A stretch of 6,851 bases of DNA from an uncultured Bacteroidota bacterium (GCA_903906615.1 CAIVKT010000041.1:1-6851), one strand, 5' to 3'; counted from the stretch's first letter, positions 1 to 6,532 are shown. Notes: generated by a model not told the origin, from the sequence alone. Translations and numbers: made by a program.

Positions 1-1275
1 ATCGCCGGTTATGCCGCCCATATATACATTACCGAAGTTATCACACACAATACTGCCTGGTGTGTTAGCGCCGCTGCCACCGCAGTATGTACCCCACACC
101 CTGAAACCGCCTGCCGTAAATTTTGCTATGAACCCATCCCACAGGCCGCCGCCCCATACCGGTTGCACACAGCCCGGTGTGGTCATATCGGTGGTGCTCG
201 TGGTGTTGCCTGCTATATATACCCCGCCGGCGTGGTCGCACGTTACCGCTACGCCCCAGTCTTCGCCTGTGCCACCATAGTAGGTAGCCCACACCCTGTT
301 GCCCGATGAGTCGAACTTCACGAGAAAGGCATCGGCATTGCCGTTATAAGTACTTTGATAACTCCCTGTCGTGGATATGGTGCCCGCATTGCCGCCATAC
401 GTAAGGCCACATGCGTATATATGCGCCGAATCATCGGAGGCTATCCTGTAAAACTCGTTGCTCGATGAATCAGGGCCATAATAGGTACCCCATTCCACTA
501 ACGGGTCTATTACCAGCGGGCCGCTGCCTTGCAGGTCATAACTAAGTACGTTCCCCTGCAGCCTGAACGAAGAGGGCAAAATGCCATCCTTCATGCCCTT
601 ACCTGCCAGGTAACATACAGGGGCTTGCTCTTTTATAGTGCCCATAGGCGTTACTGCCGTTATACTGCCATCGTCGTTAAGGCTTAGTGATGTCTGCCCA
701 TTGTATTGCAATTTTATCTTTGAAGCATCGCCGCCAGGTCCCACCACAAATTCATGTTCCAGGTTGTTGCCGTTGGTTTTGATCACCCAGTCTATACCGG
801 GATAAACATCTTTGTACGTCACCTTTCTGTAAGTATGCACTTGCAAGCCCTGCGCTGGTACGCCCGGAGTATAATAGTTCTCATAATAGGCTTGCTCATC
901 TTCTGCCAGCACCTGTACGTGCTTGTTGGCGTTCAGCAGGGCCACATCCATGCGATATGACTCTGTTTGTGGTCTTGCCTGGCCTGCCGGTAGCGGAGTT
1001 AGCGTTCTGCTGCTGGCCAGTATAGCCGACACATCTATCTTACCTTTGCAAAACTGGTAGTGTATCTTCTCGTCGCCTATAAATATATTCATGCCCGGAG
1101 CCTGCACGGTATATTGAATATCTTTTCTTTGTCGGCCATGCTGGTCCTTTACCTGCCCCTTATTTTCTATGAAATATAGGCCGCCGCGGTTAGCTGTTGG
1201 AGCGTTTTTTGCCTGAATGGCTATACTGTTAATTAATATAAATGCGGTGGAAACTATTTTGTTCATTTTCGTCAT
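1..1275 (-). CDS. Secreted SBBP (beta-propeller) repeat protein, N-terminal part; runs off the left edge
   Basis: The minus strand is open from an ATG at 1275 to the window edge: 425 codons with no stop. Residues 1-22 look like a Sec signal peptide: lysines, a hydrophobic run (AFILINSIAI), then QAK. The conserved-looking FIENKGQ segment (residues 35-41), the ...YPGIDWV segment (158-164) and the VIDPLVEWGTYYG junction (255-267) match the N-terminal domain that precedes SBBP repeats in many Bacteroidota surface proteins. Repeat units start at W262, W329 and W394, each W-(G/A)-T-Y-(Y/C)-G, with spacing of 67 and 65 residues and motifs such as DAFLVKFDSSGN and GVYIAGNT. Such proteins are usually exported and often carry a C-terminal type IX secretion signal or adhesion domains, but that end lies outside the window. 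M4 (at 1266) is an equally plausible start, since it gives MNKIVST. No specific substrate or binding role can be read from the sequence. Confidence 0.88.
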   Translation of the reverse strand, partial: MTKMNKIVSTAFILINSIAIQAKNAPTANRGGLYFIENKGQVKDQHGRQRKDIQYTVQAPGMNIFIGDEKIHYQFCKGKIDVSAILASSRTLTPLPAGQARPQTESYRMDVALLNANKHVQVLAEDEQAYYENYYTPGVPAQGLQVHTYRKVTYKDVYPGIDWVIKTNGNNLEHEFVVGPGGDASKIKLQYNGQTSLSLNDDGSITAVTPMGTIKEQAPVCYLAGKGMKDGILPSSFRLQGNVLSYDLQGSGPLVIDPLVEWGTYYGPDSSSNEFYRIASDDSAHIYACGLTYGGNAGTISTTGSYQSTYNGNADAFLVKFDSSGNRVWATYYGGTGEDWGVAVTCDHAGGVYIAGNTTSTTDMTTPGCVQPVWGGGLWDGFIAKFTAGGFRVWGTYCGGSGANTPGSIVCDNFGNVYMGGITGD

Positions 1276-1305
1276 CACTCAACTTGTTTTATTTAGTTTT
1301 CGTTA

Positions 1306-1313
1306 TAAATATA
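1306..1313 (-). promoter_or_regulatory. Weak candidate -7 element for the SBBP-repeat gene
   Basis: Read on the minus strand this is TATATTTA, matching seven of eight positions of the Bacteroidota -7 consensus TAnnTTTG. It ends about 30 bp before the ATG at 1275, a sensible distance. No convincing -33 TTG element stands out upstream, and the surroundings are so AT-rich that a chance match is likely. Confidence 0.25.
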
Positions 1314-1466
1314 TGGGATATTATTTAAATAAAATGAATAAAAAGAACTATAAACTATACGGGCTTTGCTTCCATATGGTTAGTGCCTCTTTTATAGTTA
1401 CTCCAAACCTTTTATTTTTTCAATGCCTCCATAGTTTAATCTCACGGTGAAGTCATCGTTCCTAAG

Positions 1467-1474
1467 TACATTTG
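1467..1474 (+). promoter_or_regulatory. Candidate Bacteroidota -7 promoter element for the deacetylase gene
   Basis: TACATTTG is an exact match to the Bacteroidota primary-sigma -7 consensus TAnnTTTG. It lies 35 bp before the ATG at 1510, which would leave a leader of about 30 nt. A clear -33 TTG/TTTG box at the usual ~20-bp distance is not obvious. The element sits inside the longest open frame (which begins at 1447). If it is real, the upstream ATG would not be on the transcript, which supports 1510 as the start. Confidence 0.45.
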
Positions 1475-1509
1475 ATGCGCAAAATCATTACTACAAATAT
1501 TTCCACTCC

Positions 1510-3975
1510 ATGAAGAAAAGACTTTTAGTGTTAGCGGCTGCATGTGGTTTTGTCTCGGCAAATGCGCAACAGGTGCGCCCCGCAACATCTGTGAACATAT
1601 ATCACGAGATCGAGCAGATGAGGCATTTGGTGAATGTGCTGTATGTGGCCGCGCATCCCGATGATGAGAACACCCGCCTGCTGGCATGGCTGGTCAATGA
1701 CCGCAATATACGTACCGCATACTTCTCCCTCACACGTGGCGATGGAGGGCAGAACATCCTCGGCAGCGAACAGGGCGAGGCTCTTGGCCTCATCCGCACA
1801 CACGAGTTGATGGAAGCTCGTAAGATAGATGGGGCAGAGCAGTTCTTCTCCCGTGCTATAGATTTTGGTTTTTCAAAGAACTACCAGGAGACTTTCAGGC
1901 ATTGGAACGAATACCTGCTTACTTACGATGCCACATGGGTAATGCGCAAGTTTCGTCCTGATGTGGTCATTTGCCGTTTTCCGCCGGACACTCGGGCAGG
2001 CCATGGCCAACATGCGGCATCAGCTATAGTTGCCGAAAAAGCTTTCAAAGCCACGGGCGACAGATCCCAATATACCGAGCAGCTCAAATACTATGGCGCC
2101 TGGCAGCCAAAGCGCCTATTATTGAATACCTATAAATTTGGCGACCGCAACACTACTTCTGAAGACCAGTTCAAGCTGAAGGTAGGACAATACCTGCCGG
2201 GCATAGGCATGGGATCGGGTGAGTTGTCTGGCCTCAGCCGCAGCGTGCACAAGAGCCAGGGCGCAGGCACACCAAGCGTACCCGGTGTGCAAACAGAATA
2301 TTTCAAACTGGTGGCAGGTGACAGCATCTCTAATTCTTTATTCGATGGCATAGACATTACCTGGGGCAGGGTAGGACGTACGGATATAGGCGAAGACCTG
2401 AAAATAGTGGCAGAGAATTTCGACTACAAGCACCCCGATGAAAGCATCCCCGCATTGCTTGCTATACGCAAAAAGATAATGACCGTAAAAGACGATTACT
2501 GGCGCAATGAAAAGCTGGCAGAAGTAAATAAAGTGATACTGGATTGCACCGGCTTCATGGCCGAGCTGTATGCCAAGCAACCACAGGCGGTACGTGGCGC
2601 AAGGCTGCCATTTACGTTGCATGTGATCGCGCGCAGCCATACACCTGTTATCCTCAGCCGCGTAAGTATGGGCGGGCATGATACCGTTGGCAATATCCGC
2701 ATCTCTATGGATACGCTCATGACGTTTGAGCATAACATTACCATCCCAGCCGATGAGCCGATTACACAGCCCTACTGGCTGGCATCGCCACACCCCGAGA
2801 AAGACCTGTTCTCCATACCCAACGATACATTGCTGGGTATGCCCGAAACACCAAACGAATTATACGCAACCCTCACACTGAATATTGGTGGGGAAGACTT
2901 TACCGTAAAAGCGCCATTGTCTTATAAAAAGCTGGATCCCGTAAAAGGAGATATTGTGGAGCAACTGCGCATAGTGCCGGATGCTACTGTGGCATTCAAC
3001 AATGCCCTGCTTATCACAGCAGCCAATGGCTCGCTACAGGCCGATGTGCGCCTGCATACTTATAAAGACATAATCAATGGCACTCTTACCGTATCTGGTA
3101 CAAAGGCAGATGTCGCTGTGATCAGGAACCTGAACATCAGCGCGAACACCGATACCATTATCACCATCAACATTGCTGCGGCAGAAACTACAAAGCAGGG
3201 TAGCGGCGACTTCTACCTCTCTGCCGAGCTTACTGCCGGTGGCAAGGTGTATAACAAGTCGCAGCACATTATACAATACAACCACCTGCCTACACTGCAA
3301 TACTTTACACAGCCATATGCCAAAGTGTTGCGCCCCAACTGGAAGTGTACTGCAAAACATATAGGCTACATAGAAGGCGCAGGCGATTTCATCCCCGCCT
3401 TCCTGCGACAGGCCGGCTTTGATGTAGATGTGCTTAAAGAAAATGACCTCACCAATGCTGCCAAACTTAAAAAGTACGATGCCATCATCACCGGCATACG
3501 TGCTGTGAACGTGGAGAAGAAAATGGCCTACTGGCTGCCCGTACTCATGCAGTATGCGCAGAATGGTGGTACGCTCATCATGCAGTACAACACCTTGCAA
3601 GACCTCTCCACCACCAAGCTCGGCCCATATCCCTTCAAGCTGTCTGACCTGCGGGTAACGGAAGAAGATGCAAAGGTAGAATTTGTAGACCCCGCTGCAC
3701 GCCTGCTCAACTACCCCAACAAAATAACCGATGCTGACTTCCAGGACTGGGTGCAGGAGCGCGGCCTCTACTTCGCATCAGAGTGGGATTCTCATTACCA
3801 GCCCATCTTCCGTATGCACGATGCAGACGAAGCTGCGCTGATGGGCGGCACACTATACGCAAAAACAGGCAAGGGCAATTATATCTATACCTCGCTATCC
3901 TTCTCCCGCCAGCTACCCGCCGGAAACAAAGGCGCCATCCGCCTGCTGATGAATATGCTGAGTGTAGGGAAGTAG
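1510..3975 (+). CDS. Secreted PIG-L/LmbE-family deacetylase with C-terminal amidotransferase-like region
   Basis: This is a predicted exported zinc-dependent N-deacetylase of 821 residues. Residues 1-20 (MKKRLLVLAAACGFVSANAQ) form a signal peptide with a likely cleavage at ANAQ/Q. The frame is open back to an ATG at 1447, but those 21 extra residues would bury the signal peptide, so 1510 is chosen. The PIG-L motif AHPDDE is at 48-53. By analogy with MshB, H49, D52 and H168 (in GHGQH, 164-168) are the zinc ligands and D51 is the catalytic base. The stretch SLTRGDGGQN (73-82) and the following IRTHEL are typical of the long Bacteroidota/planctomycete subfamily. Residues ~190-610 are mostly beta-rich and not assigned. 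Residues ~612-820 (IGYIEGAGDFIPAFLRQAGF..., YDAIITGIRA, GGTLIMQYNT) resemble a class I amidotransferase-like fold that this subfamily carries, with no obvious catalytic Cys. Known PIG-L enzymes remove acetyl groups from GlcNAc-type substrates; the substrate here is unknown. The symporter gene downstream suggests a link to solute uptake (inference). Confidence 0.93.
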   Translation: MKKRLLVLAAACGFVSANAQQVRPATSVNIYHEIEQMRHLVNVLYVAAHPDDENTRLLAWLVNDRNIRTAYFSLTRGDGGQNILGSEQGEALGLIRTHELMEARKIDGAEQFFSRAIDFGFSKNYQETFRHWNEYLLTYDATWVMRKFRPDVVICRFPPDTRAGHGQHAASAIVAEKAFKATGDRSQYTEQLKYYGAWQPKRLLLNTYKFGDRNTTSEDQFKLKVGQYLPGIGMGSGELSGLSRSVHKSQGAGTPSVPGVQTEYFKLVAGDSISNSLFDGIDITWGRVGRTDIGEDLKIVAENFDYKHPDESIPALLAIRKKIMTVKDDYWRNEKLAEVNKVILDCTGFMAELYAKQPQAVRGARLPFTLHVIARSHTPVILSRVSMGGHDTVGNIRISMDTLMTFEHNITIPADEPITQPYWLASPHPEKDLFSIPNDTLLGMPETPNELYATLTLNIGGEDFTVKAPLSYKKLDPVKGDIVEQLRIVPDATVAFNNALLITAANGSLQADVRLHTYKDIINGTLTVSGTKADVAVIRNLNISANTDTIITINIAAAETTKQGSGDFYLSAELTAGGKVYNKSQHIIQYNHLPTLQYFTQPYAKVLRPNWKCTAKHIGYIEGAGDFIPAFLRQAGFDVDVLKENDLTNAAKLKKYDAIITGIRAVNVEKKMAYWLPVLMQYAQNGGTLIMQYNTLQDLSTTKLGPYPFKLSDLRVTEEDAKVEFVDPAARLLNYPNKITDADFQDWVQERGLYFASEWDSHYQPIFRMHDADEAALMGGTLYAKTGKGNYIYTSLSFSRQLPAGNKGAIRLLMNMLSVGK

Positions 3976-3990
3976 TGAATTTAAATCGCC

Positions 3991-4014
3991 GTTGTTGGTG
4001 TCCCCACCAACAAC
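3991..4014 (+). terminator. Perfect 10-bp hairpin after the deacetylase gene (possible terminator)
   Basis: GTTGTTGGTG (3991-4000) and CACCAACAAC (4005-4014) are perfect inverted complements around a TCCC loop, starting 16 bp after the stop codon. The position suits a transcript end or an mRNA-stabilising 3' structure. There is no T-tract after the stem (CTCGCG follows), so an intrinsic terminator of the classical type is not shown. It may instead be part of the adjacent repeat family, since CTCGCG also follows the repeat copies. Confidence 0.45.
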
Positions 4015-4129
4015 CTCGCGCAGGACAGGCAATGAGTAACTCCCCTCCTGGTAGTGAGCCTGCCGAACTAGGAGGGGACCGACTGAAAGTAACAGCGAAG
4101 CAGTTAGCTTTCAGGCAGGGGTGGTAGCT
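4015..4129 (+). repeat. Structured tandem repeat, copy A
   Basis: This copy runs from CTCGCG to the base before the next CTCGCG (115 bp). Hairpin I has a 9-bp stem, TCCCCTCCT (4041-4049) with AGGAGGGGA (4070-4078), around a 20-nt loop. Hairpin II has arms CTGAAAGTAAC (4083-4093) and GTTAGCTTTCAG (4103-4114), with one bulged base and the loop AGCGAAGCA. The unit ends with GGCAGGGGTGGTAGC (4114-4128). The 56 bp at 4024-4079 are identical to those of copy B. Confidence 0.9.
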
Positions 4130-4243
4130 CTCGCGAAAGACAGGCAATGAGTAACTCCCCTCCTGGTAGTGAGCCTGCCGAACTAGGAGGGGACAGCCTG
4201 ACAACAATGACGAAGCAATTGTTGTCGGGCAGGGGTGGTAGCA
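4130..4243 (+). repeat. Structured tandem repeat, copy B
   Basis: This is the second copy, 114 bp. Hairpin I (4156-4164 with 4185-4193) is identical to that of copy A; 4139-4194 repeats 4024-4079 exactly. Hairpin II has a different sequence but the same shape: arms GCCTGACAACAAT (4196-4208) and ATTGTTGTCGGGC (4218-4230) pair over 13 bp with one G-T pair, around the loop GACGAAGCA, which keeps the CGAAGCA of copy A. The 3' block GGCAGGGGTGGTAGC (4228-4242) is conserved. The arms changed together, so the fold appears to be what is kept. Confidence 0.9.
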
Positions 4244-4255
4244 CTCGCGCAGGAC
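4244..4255 (+). repeat. Structured repeat, truncated third copy
   Basis: CTCGCGCAGGAC matches the first 12 bases of copy A exactly and then diverges (TGGATAAC instead of AGGCAATG). It therefore marks the right boundary of the repeat array, about 25 bp before the small membrane peptide gene. It could be the remains of a third unit or simply a conserved terminal box of unit B. Confidence 0.7.
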
Positions 4256-4280
4256 TGGATAACACATAAATCACACGATC

Positions 4281-4385
4281 ATGGATAACACAAAACAACA
4301 TTGGGGCGCGTGGTACACAGCAGTATTGCTGGCGCTCGTTTTCCAGGTCGCATTCTATTACTGGTTCACCCTGCACTGGAAATGA
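4281..4385 (+). CDS. Small single-helix membrane peptide, translationally coupled to the symporter
   Basis: This is a 34-codon frame starting MDNTKQHWGAWYTAV and ending in FTLHWK. Residues ~11-29 form one hydrophobic helix rich in aromatic residues (WY..., FYYWF), with short polar ends. Its TGA overlaps the symporter ATG in an ATGA junction (4382-4385), a layout typical of coupled translation of interacting partners. Several solute:sodium symporters are known to be preceded by a small membrane subunit gene (for example the DUF485-ActP and YhdT-PanF pairs). This peptide is much shorter than those and I do not recognise its family, so a subunit or stabilising role is inference. No Shine-Dalgarno sequence is seen, which is common in Bacteroidota. 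An alternative is a leader peptide that only controls symporter translation. Confidence 0.72.
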   Translation: MDNTKQHWGAWYTAVLLALVFQVAFYYWFTLHWK

Positions 4386-6046
4386 GTACGCTCGACTGGT
4401 TCGTTTTACTGCTTACCCTCACCACCATGATCGCTTATGGGGTGTACAAGGGGCGTGGGCAAAGCGGCGCAAGGTCTTACCTGCTGGCCAATAAACAACT
4501 GCCGTGGTATATAGTACTGCCGGGCATCATGGCTACACAGGCCAGCGCCATCACCTTCTTATCTGCGCCGGGGCAGGCATATACCGATGGTATGCGCTTT
4601 GTGCAATACTACTTTGGCTTGCCACTGGCTATGATCGTTATCTGCATTTCGTTCATCCCCATTTTTCAAAAGTTGAACGTATATACCGCCTATCAATTCC
4701 TGGAGCAGCGCTTCGACCGCAAGACCCGCTCACTCACCTCGTTCCTGTTCCTGCTCTCGCGCGGGCTGTCTACAGGTATCAGCATCTATGCCCCCGCCAT
4801 CATCCTCTCGGCCATGCTCGGGTGGAACATCTACCTCACCAACGTCATCATGGGTGGCCTGCTCATGATCTATACCTACAGCGGTGGCGCCAAGGCTGTG
4901 GCGCATACACAGAAGATACAGCTCTGCATTATACTGGCGGCTATGGCGCTGGCAGGGTTCCTGGTGGTGCATCAATTACCGCACGGCGTGAGCATGAGTG
5001 ATGCACTCTACGTGGCTGGTAAGTCGGGCAAGATGAATGTGATCACCACAAAGTTCGACTGGAAGGACAAGTACAACATATGGAGCGGCCTTATTGGCGG
5101 CTTCTTTCTTGCCCTCTCTTACTTCGGTACCGACCAAAGCCAGGTAGGCCGCTACATCAGCGGCAAAGACAGCCGCGAAAGCAGGCTGGGCCTGCTGCTC
5201 AATGGCCTGGTGAAGATACCTATGCAGTTTGCCATACTGCTTATAGGTGTGCTGGTATTTGCGTTCTATAGTTTTTACCCCGCACCCCTCTACTTCAATA
5301 GCGGCGCATACAACAACCTCAAAAAGAGCGAACCTGCCTATACCGCAGCTGTTGAGGCTCGCTACGCACAGCTGCACGCTACCTACGAAGCACAGTCACG
5401 ATCCATCGCCCATTCCCGCACCGCACCCGCAACTGAGTTCATCCAAACCCAACACCAGCTACAATCCCTCCGCGACAGTGTATCCACCAAAATAACCACG
5501 CAGCGCTACAGCCCCGATAAGAACGACACCAACTACATCTTCCTTTACTTTGTGACCAATGCCTTGCCGCCAGGTATAGTCGGCCTGCTGTTTGCGGTCA
5601 TCATATTGGCCTCCTGGGGCTCGATCTCTGCTGCCCTCAACTCGCTCACCGCTTCTTCCCTTATGGATATACAAATGGCCGGGCGAATAGGATTATCTGA
5701 TAAAGACCAGCTGCGCTACGGCAGGCTGCACACACTGGGGTGGGGTATCTTCTGCATAGGGGTGGCTATGTTTGCCGCAAAGCTGGGTTCGCTCATAGAA
5801 GCAGTCAATATTTTAGGCTCTTTGTTCTACGGAACAATACTTGGCATATTTCTTGTGGCATTCTATGTAAAGCGCGCCAATGGCAACATCGTTTTTGCAG
5901 CCGCCCTAATTGCCGAAGCCGTTGTGGTCACAGTTTATTACCTCGATATTGTGTCCTTCCTTTGGCTCAATGTGATCGGTGCGCTGGTGGTGGTATTGGT
6001 AAGTTTGCTTAGTTATCTTTATGAAAACCCCGCTTATGAAAAATAA
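4382..6046 (+). CDS. Sodium:solute symporter (SSS family), inner-membrane transporter
   Basis: This 554-residue protein has about 13 hydrophobic helices and the LeuT-like layout of SSS (TC 2.A.21) transporters, which couple Na+ entry to uptake of sugars, amino acids, vitamins or organic acids. Family hallmarks are ATQASAITFLSAPG in the second helix (51-64), GTDQSQVGRYISG (249-261), and SISAALNSLTASSLMDI (414-430), the helix that bears Na+-site hydroxyls in vSGLT and SGLT1. By a rough alignment, S414 matches one sodium-ligand serine and G413 takes the place of the other. A hydrophilic, probably helical segment of ~84 residues (about 301-384) lies between the eighth and ninth helices. With the usual outside N-terminus it would be periplasmic. 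The frame stays open upstream to 4301, but 4382 is chosen because it gives the family-type start MSTLDWFVLLL and the ATGA overlap with the peptide gene. The substrate is not determinable; the deacetylase upstream hints at a deacylated amino-sugar-like compound. Confidence 0.93.
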   Translation: MSTLDWFVLLLTLTTMIAYGVYKGRGQSGARSYLLANKQLPWYIVLPGIMATQASAITFLSAPGQAYTDGMRFVQYYFGLPLAMIVICISFIPIFQKLNVYTAYQFLEQRFDRKTRSLTSFLFLLSRGLSTGISIYAPAIILSAMLGWNIYLTNVIMGGLLMIYTYSGGAKAVAHTQKIQLCIILAAMALAGFLVVHQLPHGVSMSDALYVAGKSGKMNVITTKFDWKDKYNIWSGLIGGFFLALSYFGTDQSQVGRYISGKDSRESRLGLLLNGLVKIPMQFAILLIGVLVFAFYSFYPAPLYFNSGAYNNLKKSEPAYTAAVEARYAQLHATYEAQSRSIAHSRTAPATEFIQTQHQLQSLRDSVSTKITTQRYSPDKNDTNYIFLYFVTNALPPGIVGLLFAVIILASWGSISAALNSLTASSLMDIQMAGRIGLSDKDQLRYGRLHTLGWGIFCIGVAMFAAKLGSLIEAVNILGSLFYGTILGIFLVAFYVKRANGNIVFAAALIAEAVVVTVYYLDIVSFLWLNVIGALVVVLVSLLSYLYENPAYEK

Positions 6047-6482
6047 GATAGTCGTTACAGTTTTTGTGTTATTGGCATTTTGCTTTAGTTGCAAAAAGAG
6101 TACAAAATTTATTCCCGGTTCACAGTATACTGCTGCAATGGGTGGCATGAGGAACTGGATAGACCGGGAAACAGACGCAAGTTGTGATTCAAATTTTGTC
6201 GCTTATGACTCATCCCGTTCCGCCAGTTTTGCTATTAAGATCATCAATTCCACAACAGTTTCTGCTTTAGGCTATACAGTATATTTTGCCAGTTGGGACT
6301 CTATTAATAAAGCAATATTGTTTATCCATCAATATCCCGATAATCCACCTGCCAGCGGATATCTATATGAAGATTACCTGATCTATAATTATGCATCAGA
6401 CAGTGTAAGTTTTGAGCACAAAGCACGTACGGGTGGTTGCCCCGGGGATAATACGTACAGCATATTTACATCACAAAAGTGA
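6036..6482 (+). CDS. Small predicted lipoprotein of unknown function
   Basis: This is a 148-residue protein. MKNKIVVTVFVLLAFCFSC is a lipoprotein-type signal peptide with the lipidated residue most likely C19, followed by KKSTK, a common Bacteroidota pattern. The residue at -3 is Cys or Phe rather than Leu, so the lipobox is imperfect. The mature part holds GMRNWI (37-42), an alternating hydrophobic pattern suggesting beta strands (FAIKIINSTTVSALGYTVYF, 65-84), and C50 and C135, which could form a disulphide. I do not recognise a named family; a small beta-rich, lipocalin-like shape is only a guess. Its start overlaps the last 11 bases of the symporter, so it is probably co-transcribed. An ATG at 6021 would add MKTPL and is possible. 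GC is about 39% by hand count, well below its neighbours, which hints at a different history or weaker codon selection. Confidence 0.75.
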   Translation: MKNKIVVTVFVLLAFCFSCKKSTKFIPGSQYTAAMGGMRNWIDRETDASCDSNFVAYDSSRSASFAIKIINSTTVSALGYTVYFASWDSINKAILFIHQYPDNPPASGYLYEDYLIYNYASDSVSFEHKARTGGCPGDNTYSIFTSQK

Positions 6483-6488
6483 CCCACT

Positions 6489-6503
6489 CGAAGCCCTGCT
6501 TCG
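6489..6503. terminator. Short hairpin between convergent genes (weak terminator candidate)
   Basis: CGAAGC (6489-6494) and GCTTCG (6498-6503) pair perfectly around a CCT loop, just after the lipoprotein stop and before the ribH stop on the other strand. The position suits a shared transcript end, but the stem is only 6 bp and no T-tract follows on either strand. Confidence 0.25.
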
Positions 6504-6532
6504 TCCTAATGATAGTAAGAGTCTTGCTTGCG

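Larger units (their letters stand above)
1276..1509. other. AT-rich divergent intergenic region
   Basis: This 234-bp stretch separates the leftward SBBP-repeat gene from the rightward deacetylase gene and must hold both 5' control regions. It is visibly AT-richer than the flanking genes. It contains one exact TAnnTTTG element (1467-1474, plus strand) and one near match on the minus strand (1306-1313). A short open frame across it (from 1217) lies antisense to the SBBP gene start and has no recognisable features, so I treat the stretch as non-coding. The T-rich run near 1411-1420 has no stem before it and is not called a terminator. Confidence 0.7.
3976..4280. other. Non-coding interval filled by hairpins and a tandem structured repeat
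   Basis: The 305 bp between the deacetylase stop and the small membrane peptide holds no credible gene. It contains a perfect hairpin (3991-4014), then a ~115-bp repeat in two full copies and the start of a third (from 4015). Open frames through it on both strands give low-complexity translations of the repeat and are not believed. No promoter with an exact TAnnTTTG element is seen for the downstream genes, so they may depend on readthrough or on an unrecognised promoter. Confidence 0.75.

Noticed and set aside
1391..1420. T-rich stretch as an intrinsic terminator
   Set aside because: No stem precedes the T run on either strand, and the neighbouring genes diverge from this region, so no transcript should end here.
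1217..1450. A 77-codon plus-strand frame with a hydrophobic start
   Set aside because: It begins antisense to the SBBP gene's signal-peptide region and continues through AT-rich intergenic DNA. The hydrophobicity reflects base composition, and no conserved motif is seen.
2338..2793. A 151-codon minus-strand frame
   Set aside because: It lies wholly antisense within the deacetylase gene, whose frame has clear family motifs; the translation has no recognisable domain.
4015..4255. CRISPR array
   Set aside because: There are only two full units of ~115 bp. The variable part is a self-complementary stem rather than a spacer, and no cas genes are in the window.
3991..4280. Complete insertion sequence or transposon
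   Set aside because: There is no transposase frame and no terminal inverted repeat pair bounding the interval; only short hairpins and the tandem repeat are present.
3707..4376. Minus-strand and plus-strand open frames across 3707-4376
   Set aside because: They run through the structured repeat and antisense to the deacetylase or peptide and symporter starts. Their repeated peptide (SSAGSLPGGELLIAC and similar) is just a translation of the DNA repeat.
4504..5001. A 165-codon plus-strand frame inside the symporter
   Set aside because: It is the +1/+2 shadow of the symporter. Its His/Tyr/Arg-rich composition is not protein-like, and the in-frame symporter helices are unmistakable.
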